This document shows positions 1 through 9,034 of a DNA stretch of 64,000 nucleotides, piece after piece; within the stretch, counting starts at the first letter, position 1; the number at the start of each line of letters is the position of its first letter. The stretch is from Mycolicibacterium austroafricanum. Lineage in GTDB: Bacteria > Actinomycetota > Actinomycetes > Mycobacteriales > Mycobacteriaceae. The position numbers were made by a program, and so were the translations under genes. The DNA lies in NCBI RefSeq assembly GCF_000612725.1, contig NZ_HG964450.1, positions 1,038,712-1,102,711 of the forward strand, written 5' to 3'. The notes below the pieces were generated by a model. The model had not been told where the DNA came from. It did not search any database and worked only from the letters and a program-made list of their open reading frames with translations.

Positions 1-2106
1 GGGCAGTGGGACGGCGGCCGACTGTCGGTGTCCAGCGCGGCATCGGATTCCACGGCACTGCCGAACGTCTCGCCCTCCTCCGGGCCGGCCTCGGCGATCG
101 ACGGGGATTCCTCGACGAGTTGGGTGTCCAACGCGCTGCAGACCGCGGTGGGACAGTGGCTGCAGGTCGACTTCGACCACCCGGTCACCAACGCCACGCT
201 GACGATCACCCCCAGCGCGACCGCGGTGGGGGCCCAGGTGCGGCGGCTGGAGGTGTCGACCCCCAACGGCACCAGCACCGTCCGCTTCGAGCGGGCGGGC
301 GAGCCGCTGACCGTGGCGCTGCCCTACGGCGAGGCGCCGTGGGTGCGGATCACCGCCACCGCGACCGACGACGGCTCACCCGGGGTGCAGTTCGGCATCA
401 CCGACATCAGCGTCACGCAGTACGACGCGAACGGGTTCGCCCACCCGGTGAACCTCAGACACACCGTCGACGTCCCCGGGCCGCCGCCGGGTTCGGCTGT
501 CGCACAGTGGGATCTGGGTTCGGAGCTGCTGGGCCGGGCCGGTTGCGCGCAGAGTCCCACCGGTACCCGGTGCGCGGCCGCGATGGCGCTGGCCGCCGAG
601 GAACCGGTGAACCTCAGCCGCACCCTGACGGTGCCCGGACCCACGCCGGTGACACCGACGGTGTGGGTTCGCGGACGCCAGGGTCCCAATCTGGCCGACC
701 TCATCGCGCAGCCGGGCCGCACCCGGGCCGTCGGCGACTCGGATCTCATCGACGTCCTCGGCTCCGCCTACGCCGCCGCCGACGGTGACCCCGGCACGGC
801 ATGGACGGCGCCGCAGCGCATGATGCAGCCGCGCACCCCGCCCTCGCTGGTACTCAAACTGCCTGAGGAGAAAGAGGTTTCGGCGATCCGGGTGACGCCG
901 AGTTCGTCGCCGCTGCCTGCCCGACCGACGCTGATCGCCGTCGACCTCGGTGACGGTCCGCAGGTGCGCCGCATGACCGCAGGTGCCGAGACCTTCCGGC
1001 TGCATCCCAGGACCACCGACTCCGTCACGATCTGGCTGCTGGACTGGGACGACGTGATCGACCGCACCGCACTGGGTTTCGATCAGCTCAAACCGCCGGG
1101 CCTGGCCGAGATCGTCGTGCTCGACGACCGCGGCGCACCGATCGGGGCGGCCGACGCGACGGCCAACCGGGCACGGACCGTGAGCCTGCCGTGCGGACGC
1201 GGCCCGGTGATCGGGGTTGCCGGAGAGTTCGTCCAGACGTCGGTGACCACCACGGTCGGCGCCCTGCTCGACGGCAGGCCGATCCCGGCCCGCCCGTGCC
1301 GCACCGAGCCGATCCCGCTGCCCGCGGGCCAGCAGGAGCTGCTGGTCAGCCCCGGCCCCGCGATGATCGTCGACGGCGTGCAGCTGGCCACCCCGCGAAC
1401 CGGTGAAGTCGGTTCTGCGACAACGTCTCCGGTGTCCACCGGCGCATGGGGAAGCGCGCACCGCGAAGTCATCGTGGAGGGGTCGGGGGTTTCGCGGATC
1501 CTTGTGGTGCCCGAAAGCGCCAACCCGGGCTGGGTGGCGCGCAGCGCCGACGGCGTCGCACTGACCCCGGTAGCCGTCAACGGCTGGCAGCAGGGCTGGG
1601 TGCTGCCGGCGGGGACCTCGGGAACCGTGACGCTGGATTTCGCGTCCAACGCCACCTACCGCGCCGGGTTGATCGGTGGGCTGGCGCTGCTGCCACTGTT
1701 GCTCGTGCTTGCATTCGTTCCTGCGCGCCGCCCGGGCCCGGCAGCGCAGCCGGTGCACCCGTGGCGGCCGCGCCCGCTGGCGATCGCTGCGGGTACCGCG
1801 GCGGCGGCCGGCGTCATCTCCGGGTTCGTCGGGGTCGTCGTGGCGTGCGTCGCCGTCGGCATCCGCTACCTGCTCCGCGGGCGCGCCGGGGTCAGGGACG
1901 CGCTGACCGTGGGCACCGCGGCGTTCGGGCTGATCCTGGCCGGTGCTGCGCTCAGCCAGAACCCGTGGCGCTCGGTGGACGGTTACGTGGGCCACTCGGC
2001 CGGGGTGCAGTTCCTCGCCCTGCTGTCGGTGGTCGCGGTGGCGGTCTCGCTGGTGACGTTCCCCGATTCGCGCCGTGTGCGGCCGCGCGAACGCGAGGAT
2101 GACTGA
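1..2106 (+). CDS. aftD: AftD, alpha-(1->3)-arabinofuranosyltransferase, C-terminal part (5' truncated by window)
   Basis: The reading frame is open from base 1, so the gene starts upstream; about 701 C-terminal residues are present. AftD is a large polytopic enzyme that adds arabinofuranose to arabinogalactan and lipoarabinomannan on the outer face of the membrane. The visible part contains repeated beta-sandwich, discoidin (F5/8 type C)-like stretches (DGDSSTSWVS and DGDPGTAWTAP are the typical sugar-binding lead-ins), followed by four C-terminal hydrophobic segments near positions 1660-1720, 1780-1870, 1900-1960 and 2005-2055. The full-length family is about 1400 residues, so the GT-C catalytic half lies outside the window. 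The next gene starts 1 bp after the stop, so they are probably cotranscribed. The assignment rests on family resemblance and on the flanking Rv0228-Rv0226c type genes. Confidence 0.85.
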   Translation, partial: GQWDGGRLSVSSAASDSTALPNVSPSSGPASAIDGDSSTSWVSNALQTAVGQWLQVDFDHPVTNATLTITPSATAVGAQVRRLEVSTPNGTSTVRFERAGEPLTVALPYGEAPWVRITATATDDGSPGVQFGITDISVTQYDANGFAHPVNLRHTVDVPGPPPGSAVAQWDLGSELLGRAGCAQSPTGTRCAAAMALAAEEPVNLSRTLTVPGPTPVTPTVWVRGRQGPNLADLIAQPGRTRAVGDSDLIDVLGSAYAAADGDPGTAWTAPQRMMQPRTPPSLVLKLPEEKEVSAIRVTPSSSPLPARPTLIAVDLGDGPQVRRMTAGAETFRLHPRTTDSVTIWLLDWDDVIDRTALGFDQLKPPGLAEIVVLDDRGAPIGAADATANRARTVSLPCGRGPVIGVAGEFVQTSVTTTVGALLDGRPIPARPCRTEPIPLPAGQQELLVSPGPAMIVDGVQLATPRTGEVGSATTSPVSTGAWGSAHREVIVEGSGVSRILVVPESANPGWVARSADGVALTPVAVNGWQQGWVLPAGTSGTVTLDFASNATYRAGLIGGLALLPLLLVLAFVPARRPGPAAQPVHPWRPRPLAIAAGTAAAAGVISGFVGVVVACVAVGIRYLLRGRAGVRDALTVGTAAFGLILAGAALSQNPWRSVDGYVGHSAGVQFLALLSVVAVAVSLVTFPDSRRVRPREREDD

Positions 2107-2107
2107 C

Positions 2108-3562
2108 ATGACGGCAGCACCGGTTCCCCCGATCGGCACCCAGGTCTCGGCACTGGCCGCGCAGGCGCCCGACGCCCCGGCCGCGACGTGTGACGGCGTC
2201 ACCGTCACGCGTCGGGAGCTGGACGCGACGAGCAACCGACTGGCCCGGGCGTTCGCGTCGCTCGGCGTCGGCGTCGGCGACTACGTGACGATCGTGCTGC
2301 CCAACTCGCTGGACTGGGCCTACTCGGTGCTGGCCTGTTGGAAGCTCGGCGCCGTGCCCCAGCCACTGTCGGCGCGGCTGCCCGACGCCGAGTTGGCCGC
2401 GCTGCTGGAGTTGCGCCGTCCCGCGCTGCTGGTCGGCAGGCCCGACCCGACCGGCGTCACCCCCGATGTCGCGGTGGAGTTGGCGGCCGAGTTCCCGGAT
2501 TCCCCTCTGCCGGAGGCGGTCTCGCCGGTGTGGAAGTCGATGGCTTCGGGCGGAAGCACCGGCCGTCCCAAGCTGATCGAGGCGGGCAACGACAGCCGCG
2601 TGCCGCCCGCGATCGGCTATCCGCTGGGCGCGCAGGAAGGCGACGTCACCCTTGTCTCGGTCCCGTTGAGCCACAACACCGGGTTCACGACGTTCGCCGT
2701 CGGGCTGTTGCAGGGCCACCATCTGGTGGTGATGCCGCGGTTCGAGCCGCACGAGTTCCTGCGGTTGGTCACCGAGCACCGGGTGACGTTCCTGACCACG
2801 GTACCGACGATCATGCAGCGTCTGCTGCCGGTGTACCGGGCCGATCCCGATGCCTACGACCTGTCGTCGATCCGCCGGTTCTGGCATCTGGCCGCCCCGT
2901 GCCCGCCCGCGGTCAAGCACGCCTGGATCGAGCTGCTGGGCCCCGATGCCGTGTGGGAACTGTACGGCGGCACCGAATTACAGGCGCTGACCTTCATCTC
3001 CGGTGACCAGTGGCTGACCCACCCCGGGTCGGTGGGGGTCGTCGTCGCGGGCGAGATGAAGGTGCTCGACGACGACGGCGACGAATGCCCGCCCGGGGTC
3101 GCCGGTGAGATCTACATGCGGTCCGCGCCGGGCGGGCCGCCCACCTACCGGTATGTCGGCAGCACCGCCAAGTCGCGGGACGGCTGGGAATCCCTGGGCG
3201 ATCTCGGCTATTTCGACGAAGACGGCTTCCTCTACCTCAACGACCGCAGGGTGGACATGTTTACCGTCGGCGGGCGCAACGTCTATCCGGCCGAGATCGA
3301 ATCGGCGCTGGCCGAACACCCGCGGGTGTTGTCCAGCCTGGCGATGGGCCTGCCTGACGACGACCTGGGCCAGGTGCCGCACGCGATCGTGCAGGCGCAC
3401 GGCCTCGACGAAGCGGAGGTGATCGCGTTCCTGGCCGAGCGGATCGCGTCCCACAAGCTGCCGCGCTCGGTGGAGTTCACCGACCGTCCGCTGCGGGACG
3501 ACGCGGGCAAGGCGCGCCGGTCGGCGGTGCGCGACGAGGTGATCGCGCGGCGGTCGTCCTGA
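2108..3562 (+). CDS. AMP-forming acyl-CoA ligase (FadD/bile-acid-CoA-ligase type)
   Basis: A 484-residue ANL-superfamily adenylating enzyme that should activate a carboxylic acid as acyl-AMP and then acyl-CoA. Signatures are the P-loop SGGSTGRPKL at about residue 147, the GGTE motif (Y/F-G-x-T-E position) near 287, GDLGYFDEDGFLYLNDR near 364 and a C-terminal AGKARR near 466 carrying the catalytic lysine. ATG 2108 is chosen over GTG 2075 and ATG 2099 because GAGG at 2095-2098 sits 9 nt upstream of it, while the same bases abut ATG 2099. It follows aftD by 1 bp. The substrate is not predictable; it resembles short FadD proteins acting on cyclic or hydroxylated acids. No counterpart next to aftD in M. 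tuberculosis is remembered. Confidence 0.85.
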   Translation: MTAAPVPPIGTQVSALAAQAPDAPAATCDGVTVTRRELDATSNRLARAFASLGVGVGDYVTIVLPNSLDWAYSVLACWKLGAVPQPLSARLPDAELAALLELRRPALLVGRPDPTGVTPDVAVELAAEFPDSPLPEAVSPVWKSMASGGSTGRPKLIEAGNDSRVPPAIGYPLGAQEGDVTLVSVPLSHNTGFTTFAVGLLQGHHLVVMPRFEPHEFLRLVTEHRVTFLTTVPTIMQRLLPVYRADPDAYDLSSIRRFWHLAAPCPPAVKHAWIELLGPDAVWELYGGTELQALTFISGDQWLTHPGSVGVVVAGEMKVLDDDGDECPPGVAGEIYMRSAPGGPPTYRYVGSTAKSRDGWESLGDLGYFDEDGFLYLNDRRVDMFTVGGRNVYPAEIESALAEHPRVLSSLAMGLPDDDLGQVPHAIVQAHGLDEAEVIAFLAERIASHKLPRSVEFTDRPLRDDAGKARRSAVRDEVIARRSS

Positions 3563-3566
3563 TTTT

Positions 3567-3629
3567 CGCCGAAATTGCATTCCGGCAGCGAAACTCCGAG
3601 TGCAGACCTGCTGGAATGCAATTTCGGCG
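3567..3629. repeat. Palindromic hairpin element, copy 1
   Basis: A perfect 17-bp inverted repeat (3567-3583 with 3613-3629; core GAAATTGCATTCC) around a 29-bp centre containing CCGAGT. It lies between the stops of two convergent genes, so it may act as a bidirectional terminator. The same element recurs at 6657-6717 and 31718-31780. Confidence 0.85.
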
Positions 3630-3635
3630 CTGAGG

Positions 3636-4820
3636 TCAGCGTGCCCGGGCGGGTTCGATCTCGTCGCTGACCGAAGAGTCCAGCGGCGTGGGGTGGTTGC
3701 GCCTTTCCCAGCGGCGCAACGCGTTCCGGCACGGCGACTCGACCAGCGCGTAACTGACCGCGGCGATGGCGAACCCGAACAGCACCGTCAACACCAACAC
3801 CACGGTGAAGTGCCCGTTGAACGGGAACGCGCCGATGATCGGGAACACCATCGCCAGCGCGGCCAGATGCCACACGAACAGGCCGTAGGACCAGCGACCC
3901 AGGGTCACCATCACCGGGCTGCCCAGGATGCGGTGCGGGGTGTCGATCCGGTCGAGCACCAACGGGGCCAGCAGCGCCCCGGCGACGACCGCGCCCATCG
4001 CCGTCTTCAGCGTCACCTGACCGACCGAGCCCGGGTGCAGACCTTCCCGGCCGGCCAGCGGAGACGCCGCGATCAGGAACGCCGTCACCGCCAGGACCGC
4101 CATCAGCACCCGCCGCCGGGCCAGCCGGTGCGCCCAGCCCACCGGCCCGACGGTCAACTCCGCGAGCACCATGCCCGCGGCGAACCACGAGAAGAAGGCC
4201 GGCGGCCAGTTCCACAGGTTGTGCCCGGAGTCGGGATCGAACGGGATGCGTACCCAGAACAGGCTGGCGGCGGCGACCACGACGATCGCCGGGATCCGCG
4301 CGCGCACCGGCAACCGGCGGGCGAGCAGGGCCAGCAGGGGCAGCGCCAGGTAGAAGCTCATCTCGACCGACAGGCTCCACATCTGGGTCAGCCCCGAGGT
4401 CAGCGTCAGCGGCACATAGATCTGGGTCAGCGTGAGGTTGGCCAGCCACACCGTGAAGTCGGCGTTGACGTCCGGCAACAACGTCATGATCACCACCACC
4501 GCCACCAGGTAGCCGGGCATGATGCGCACCACACGCGACCGCAGGTAGTGCCCGGTGGTGGGACGTGACCGCAGCCCCCGCGCCGCCGCCGCATGCCCCC
4601 GCCACAGCAGGAAACCCGACAGCGCGAAGAACACCGCCACAGCCAGGTCGAAGCGGCCGAGCACGCGCCCGACCACCCCACCGCTCTGCCCGGTCTGGAA
4701 CGCGACGTGGGTGACGACGACGCCGATCGCCGCGCACGCGCGCAGCCCTTCCACGGCGGGCAGGAACCCACGCGTCCCGCCGACGACGCTCGGGTCGGCC
4801 GGCGCTGCGGTCACGGTCAC
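3636..4820 (-). CDS. Acyltransferase 3 family membrane protein (Rv0228-like)
   Basis: A 394-residue polytopic protein of the acyltransferase-3 (OafA/YrhL) family, which transfers acyl groups to sugars or lipids across the membrane. The N-terminus holds the family signature FLPAVEGLRA (19-28) and the conserved histidine H38 in VTHVAF, then FDLAVAVFFALSGFLLWR; about ten hydrophobic segments follow. Position and orientation next to the DUF3068 and Rv0226c-like genes match Rv0228 of M. tuberculosis. It is divergent from the DUF3068 gene across 176 bp (4821-4996) that must hold both promoters. A role in acylating a cell-wall glycan or glycolipid is inferred, not shown. Confidence 0.88.
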   Translation of the reverse strand: MTVTAAPADPSVVGGTRGFLPAVEGLRACAAIGVVVTHVAFQTGQSGGVVGRVLGRFDLAVAVFFALSGFLLWRGHAAAARGLRSRPTTGHYLRSRVVRIMPGYLVAVVVIMTLLPDVNADFTVWLANLTLTQIYVPLTLTSGLTQMWSLSVEMSFYLALPLLALLARRLPVRARIPAIVVVAAASLFWVRIPFDPDSGHNLWNWPPAFFSWFAAGMVLAELTVGPVGWAHRLARRRVLMAVLAVTAFLIAASPLAGREGLHPGSVGQVTLKTAMGAVVAGALLAPLVLDRIDTPHRILGSPVMVTLGRWSYGLFVWHLAALAMVFPIIGAFPFNGHFTVVLVLTVLFGFAIAAVSYALVESPCRNALRRWERRNHPTPLDSSVSDEIEPARAR

Positions 4821-4996
4821 GCCGACAAGTGTGCCCGCCTCGACCCGCCCGCGTGAATCCGTGGGCTGACGGGTAGTCCCGCCCTGCCGCTGTACGGCCT
4901 CGTAGTAAGCGACGACCTTAGGCTGTGCTGTTAGGGTCGAACGGGTTTTGCCGCCACCGCCACACCCCGTGGCGGCGCGCGAAGGGAGACACGGTA

Positions 4997-6202
4997 TTGA
5001 ACCGCGCAGTTGCGCTGAGGATCGCCGCGTGCGGAATCATGGGCCTCGGAGCCGCGCTGCTCATCGCTGCGCTGCTCCTGTCCACCTACACCCAGGGCAA
5101 GATCGCCAAGATTCCGCTCGACATCGACGCCACCCTCATCAGTGACGGCACCGGCACCGCGTTCGACCCGGCCTCGCTGCTCGGTGAACGGTTCGTCATC
5201 AACGAAGACGTCCCGGTGGTGATGCAGCAGCAGATGACCGTGGAGTCGCCGGCGAACGCCGATGTGGTGACGCTGCAGGTCGGCACCACGCTGAAGCGCT
5301 CCGATCAGCAGAAGGACGAAGGCCTGCTGTTGGCGATGGTCGACACCGTCACCGTCAACCGGCAGACCGCCATGGCGGTGTCCAGCGAGACCAATCCCGG
5401 CGGTTCGGTGCAGAAGCCGCGCGCGATCGAGGACGAGAACCCGCCGACCAGCATCGCGCTGCCCCACGAAGGTCTGACGTACCGCTTCCCGTTCGACACG
5501 GAGAAGAAGACCTACCAGGTGTTCGACCCGATCGCGCAGAAGGCGTTCGACGCCAACTATTCGGGCGAAGAGGACGTCAACGGGCTGACCGCCTACAAGT
5601 TCACCCAGAACATCGGTTTCGACGCCGACGGCAAGCTGGTCGAGCCCGTCAAGTTCGCGTCGCTCTACGACGACGACGCCGACAGCCAGGCCACCGCGAC
5701 CGCGAAGCTGTGGGGCCTTGAGGGCGATCCCGAAGAGTCGATCACGATGACGCGCTACTACGCCGCGCAGCGCACCTTCTGGGTGGACCCGGTGTCGGGC
5801 ACGATCGTCAAGAAGACCGACCGCGGCTACCAGTACTACGCGCGCGAGGCCCTCAAACCCGAGGTGACGTTCGTCGACTACACCGTGACCAGCAACGAGG
5901 AGACGGTCGAGGCGCAGGTCGCCGCCGCGCAGGACGAGCGCGACCGGGTGTCGCTGTGGGGCCGCATCCTGCCGATCACGTTCACGGCGCTGGGTCTTGT
6001 CGCCCTGGTCGGCGGCGCACTGCTCGGGACGTTCAGCCTTCGCGCGGAATCCCTGCTGATCGACCCCGGCCTCGACGACACCGGCGGCCGGTTCTTCGGC
6101 AGGCGCGGCGACGAGGGCGAACCCGTTCCGGGCGCCGAGGCGATGACCGAGAAACTGCCCGCGCAGCGTCCGTCCGATCTGCCACCGGACAAACCGGTCT
6201 GA
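4997..6202 (+). CDS. DUF3068 (PorA-type) membrane protein, Rv0227c/MSMEG_0317-like
   Basis: A 401-residue protein with an N-terminal signal anchor (about residues 7-30), a large extracytoplasmic domain and a second membrane helix near 321-345, ending in a short charged cytoplasmic tail. This two-anchor architecture is that of DUF3068. Orthologues in Corynebacterium and M. smegmatis (MSMEG_0317) have been reported as needed for lipomannan elongation and lipoarabinomannan synthesis. The start is set at TTG 4997 because GAAGGGAG at 4981-4988 is a strong ribosome site 8 nt upstream; the longer frame back to 4925 has no such site and adds a basic non-hydrophobic extension. It is followed without a gap by the Rv0226c-like gene. 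Confidence 0.88.
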   Translation: MNRAVALRIAACGIMGLGAALLIAALLLSTYTQGKIAKIPLDIDATLISDGTGTAFDPASLLGERFVINEDVPVVMQQQMTVESPANADVVTLQVGTTLKRSDQQKDEGLLLAMVDTVTVNRQTAMAVSSETNPGGSVQKPRAIEDENPPTSIALPHEGLTYRFPFDTEKKTYQVFDPIAQKAFDANYSGEEDVNGLTAYKFTQNIGFDADGKLVEPVKFASLYDDDADSQATATAKLWGLEGDPEESITMTRYYAAQRTFWVDPVSGTIVKKTDRGYQYYAREALKPEVTFVDYTVTSNEETVEAQVAAAQDERDRVSLWGRILPITFTALGLVALVGGALLGTFSLRAESLLIDPGLDDTGGRFFGRRGDEGEPVPGAEAMTEKLPAQRPSDLPPDKPV

Positions 6203-7965
6203 TCGCGTCGTCAACCGCACCCGGGTGGCGCTCGTTCGTCGCGCCGGGGTATGCGCTGGCGTTGACGCTGGGCGTGACCGCGCCGCTGCTGGCGCCGGGT
6301 CATCTGCTGCTGCGTGATGCGGTGTCCACACCGCGGTCCTACCTGACCGACGGCGCGCTGGGCCTGACCCAGGCGGCGCCGAGGGCACTGCCGCAGGATT
6401 TCGCGGTGGCGCTGGCCTCGACCGTGGTCGATGGCGGTGTGGTGGTCAAGGCGCTGCTGATGCTGGGGCTGTGGCTGGCCGGTTGGGGCGCCGCGCGGCT
6501 GGTGGCCACGGTGCTGCCTGACGCCGGGACGGCCGGCCAGTGTGTGGCCGTCACGATCGCGATCTGGAATCCGTATGTCGCAGAGCGGCTTCTGCAGGGG
6601 CACTGGAGCCTGTTGGTGGGCTACGGCTGCCTGCCGTGGGTGGCCCTGTGTTTCGCGCCGAAATTGCATTCCAGCAGCGGAAGTGCGAGTGGGCCCCTGC
6701 TGGAATGCAATTTCGGCCGGGTGGGGGCGCTGCTGTTCTGGATCGCCCTGGCCGGGCTGACGCCCACCGGGCTGATGCTGGCCGCGACGGTCGCGCTGGC
6801 GTGCTCGATGGCTGCCGGCAGGTCGCGGTGGCGGTGCGCCGGTCTGAGCCTGGCCGCGTCGATGATCGCGGCGCTGCCGTGGCTCGTCGCCTCGGCGGTG
6901 GGCGGCGGCTGGGCCGCCGCGGCCGACCAGCAGCCGGGGGTGGCGGCGTTCGCGGCGCGCGCCGAACCGGGGCTGGCCACCCTCGGCAGCCTGGCCAGCC
7001 TCGGCGGCATCTGGAATTCCGAGGCGGTACCTGCCTCCCGGACAACACTTTTCGCGCTGGCCTCGGCGGGCGTGCTGCTGGCGATCGTCGCCGCCGGGGT
7101 ACCGCTGCTGATTCGCCGCCGGACCGCGTTACCGCTGCTCGTCGTCGCGGCGGCCGCTGTCGCGATACCGACACTGATGGCCACCGGCCCCGGCCTTGCC
7201 GCCGTGGACGCGGTCATCGGCGCGGTGCCCGGGCTCGGGGTGATCCGGGACGGGCAGAAGTGGGTGGCGCTGGCGATGCCCGCCTACGCACTGGCCGGGG
7301 CCGCCGCGGTCATCGCGCTGCGCCCGCGGGTGCCTGCCGCGGCCACCGCCGCCGTCTTCGCTGCCGCGCTGGTGGCGACGCTGCCCGACCTCGCCTGGGG
7401 GGTCGGCGGCCGGGTCAACCCCGTGCAGTACCCGGCGGGCTGGTCGGCCGCGGCCGCGGTCATCAACGCCGACCCGGCACCCGTCGCGGTGCTGCCCGTC
7501 GACAGCATGCGCCACTTCTCCTGGGCCGGTGAGGCGCCGGTGCTCGATCCGCTGCCGCGGTGGGTCCGTGCCGACGTGCTCAGCACCGGTGACCTGACGA
7601 TCGCCGGACGCACCGTGCCGGGTGAAGGCACCCGGGCGCGCGAGGTACAGCAGATGCTGATCTCGGGCGCCGACGCCGACCAGCTCGCCGCCGCGGGCGT
7701 GGGCTGGGTGGTGGTCGAGGGTACCGCGGATGGCACGCCCGAACTGCGGCTGCCTGTCGCCTACCGCGACGACGACCTCACGGTGTACGCGGTCGGCGGG
7801 GACGCTGCCGGCTCACCACACCGGACCGTTCTGCTCGCCGCGCACACGGTGTGGCTCGCTGCGCTGGGCGCCGGTCTCATCGCGATGCTGGTCGGGCTGC
7901 TGCGGTCACGCCACGCACACCGCAGGCAGCAGGACGTGGACGGGCCAGAGCGCGGCGACCAGTAG
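6199..7965 (+). CDS. Large polytopic membrane protein, Rv0226c-like
   Basis: About 580 residues with roughly ten hydrophobic segments, beginning GYALALTLGVTAPLL and carrying the family stretch LLLRDAVSTPRSYLTD. Its place after the DUF3068 gene matches Rv0226c. Function is unknown; its company (AftD, DUF3068, GT4) suggests envelope glycan or glycolipid assembly. The exact start is uncertain: no in-frame ATG or GTG lies between 6199 and the first helix, and TTG 6262 is the first conventional codon, so the given start only marks the coding frame after the upstream stop. Residues encoded by 6657-6717 come from an inserted palindromic element read in frame. The 3' end overlaps a convergent small gene by 60 bp. 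Confidence 0.8.
   Translation: MIASSTAPGWRSFVAPGYALALTLGVTAPLLAPGHLLLRDAVSTPRSYLTDGALGLTQAAPRALPQDFAVALASTVVDGGVVVKALLMLGLWLAGWGAARLVATVLPDAGTAGQCVAVTIAIWNPYVAERLLQGHWSLLVGYGCLPWVALCFAPKLHSSSGSASGPLLECNFGRVGALLFWIALAGLTPTGLMLAATVALACSMAAGRSRWRCAGLSLAASMIAALPWLVASAVGGGWAAAADQQPGVAAFAARAEPGLATLGSLASLGGIWNSEAVPASRTTLFALASAGVLLAIVAAGVPLLIRRRTALPLLVVAAAAVAIPTLMATGPGLAAVDAVIGAVPGLGVIRDGQKWVALAMPAYALAGAAAVIALRPRVPAAATAAVFAAALVATLPDLAWGVGGRVNPVQYPAGWSAAAAVINADPAPVAVLPVDSMRHFSWAGEAPVLDPLPRWVRADVLSTGDLTIAGRTVPGEGTRAREVQQMLISGADADQLAAAGVGWVVVEGTADGTPELRLPVAYRDDDLTVYAVGGDAAGSPHRTVLLAAHTVWLAALGAGLIAMLVGLLRSRHAHRRQQDVDGPERGDQ
6657..6717. repeat. Palindromic hairpin element, copy 2, inside a coding sequence
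   Basis: A perfect 21-bp inverted repeat (6657-6677 with 6697-6717) around a 19-bp centre containing GCGAGT. It has the same core as copies at 3567-3629 and 31718-31780, but this copy is translated within the Rv0226c-like gene as KLHSSSGSASGPLLECNFG, without breaking the frame. Confidence 0.9.
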
Positions 7966-8166
7966 GTAGGCGAGCATGCCGCCTCCCGCGGGCAGCCGGG
8001 TCTGCAGCAGATCCTCCAGGTGCCGGACCTCCTCGACGTGGAAGAACGCCCACGCCAACCCGATCGTCACGTACGGGATCGCCAGCCACAGCCCGAGCTC
8101 GACGACGTCGGCGACCGACATCCGCCTGCTCAGCAGGCCGCGGGTGGCGGTGCGGATACCCGGCAT
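7906..8166 (-). CDS. Small two-helix membrane protein, paralogue of the 9031-9255 product
   Basis: An 86-residue protein with two predicted membrane segments (about 19-36 and 63-80). From MSVADVV on it aligns with the other small protein of this operon: M-[ST]-[VI]-A-[DE] start, a Pro-Tyr pair in helix 1 (IPYVTIGL / APYGVLGI), and Trp-Pro-Val followed by a Cys near the end (LWPVHVLLPAVC / FWPVLLVTDVC). It is last in a three-gene operon behind the MpaB-type oxygenase, 10 bp downstream of its stop. An internal ATG at 8121 would give the same core as the paralogue. Its stop lies 60 bp inside the convergent membrane protein gene. Function unknown; a membrane partner or anchor for the oxygenase is inferred. 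Confidence 0.75.
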   Translation of the reverse strand: MPGIRTATRGLLSRRMSVADVVELGLWLAIPYVTIGLAWAFFHVEEVRHLEDLLQTRLPAGGGMLAYLLVAALWPVHVLLPAVCVA

Positions 8167-8176
8167 GCGCAGCCTC

Positions 8177-9034
8177 TCAGACCAGCCGGCGCTGCCGGCG
8201 GACACGCATCCGGACGTCGGCGAGCAGCACGTGGCTGCCGCCCTGACGGATGAAGCCGGGGATGAAGCGGTTGACGAGTGCCACCACCAGGAACAGCCGC
8301 TCGAAGCACCATTGGCGCCCGCCACCCCACGTCACGCCAAGCGCATCGCGGAACACCGGGGCCAGGAATCCTGCGGTGAGGAACTTCAGCAGCGGCCGGA
8401 ACGGTAGCGCCAGAACCGGATTGATCATCCGCAGGTTGATCAGGTCGGTGAGGTAGGACCGCACCACGTCGTCCATCTCGACCTGTTGGCATGCGGTGTC
8501 CCAGTAGCGGTCGAAGTCGGTGCGGGTGAGTGGCCACTGCTCGGCGCTGACCTGCAGCGTGGTGCCCAGCGTTGCGGCCGACAGATAGAACTGTTCGGAC
8601 TGTTCGCGGGTCATCTCCCCGCGCAGCAGCTGGTAGGTGTCCTCCAGCCCGACGAACAGGCAGGCCGCCACCCACATCTGCAGGTCACGGTCGAAAGCGT
8701 TGTAGCGCACCGGACTCGACGGGCCGGACTTCACATGTCGGTGCACACCGTCGACGGCCTCCCGGAAGGCGGCGCGGTCGTCGTCGGACCCGAAGATCGC
8801 GACGGCAAGGTACTGGAATGTCGTGCGGGCCCGCTTCCACGGGTGCTTCGACAAGTTCCCGGAATCCACCTTGCTCTCGACCACGCCGTAACCCACTGCG
8901 GGCCGGGACAACTGCATGATCACATTGGCCGCACCTGCGGCGAACGACCAGAAGTCCATCGCGTCGGCGACCGTCACCGGGTCGTCGCTCCAGCGGGCGG
9001 TGCGGCGGTCGATCTGAATCCTGTTGCGGCTCAT
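8177..9034 (-). CDS. Oxygenase MpaB family protein (DUF2236)
   Basis: A 285-residue member of the MpaB/Lcp-like DUF2236 family of haem-b proteins, which includes rubber-cleaving latex-clearing protein and fungal MpaB. The central region has the family pattern RARTTFQYLAVAIFG, followed by VDGVHRHVK and YNAFDRDLQMWVAACLF, where axial His and neighbouring Arg/Tyr residues normally sit. The C-terminal third (LRMINPVLALPFRPLLKFLTAGFLAPVF) is hydrophobic and may be membrane-associated. The start at ATG 9034 overlaps the upstream stop (ATGA), so translation is coupled to the preceding small membrane protein. The substrate is unknown; a lipid or terpenoid is plausible given the P450 neighbours. Confidence 0.83.
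   Translation of the reverse strand: MSRNRIQIDRRTARWSDDPVTVADAMDFWSFAAGAANVIMQLSRPAVGYGVVESKVDSGNLSKHPWKRARTTFQYLAVAIFGSDDDRAAFREAVDGVHRHVKSGPSSPVRYNAFDRDLQMWVAACLFVGLEDTYQLLRGEMTREQSEQFYLSAATLGTTLQVSAEQWPLTRTDFDRYWDTACQQVEMDDVVRSYLTDLINLRMINPVLALPFRPLLKFLTAGFLAPVFRDALGVTWGGGRQWCFERLFLVVALVNRFIPGFIRQGGSHVLLADVRMRVRRQRRLV

Noticed and set aside
376-2235. Long minus-strand open frame opposite aftD
   Set aside because: Arg/His-rich shadow frame typical of high-GC DNA; the plus-strand AftD frame has coherent domain sequence.
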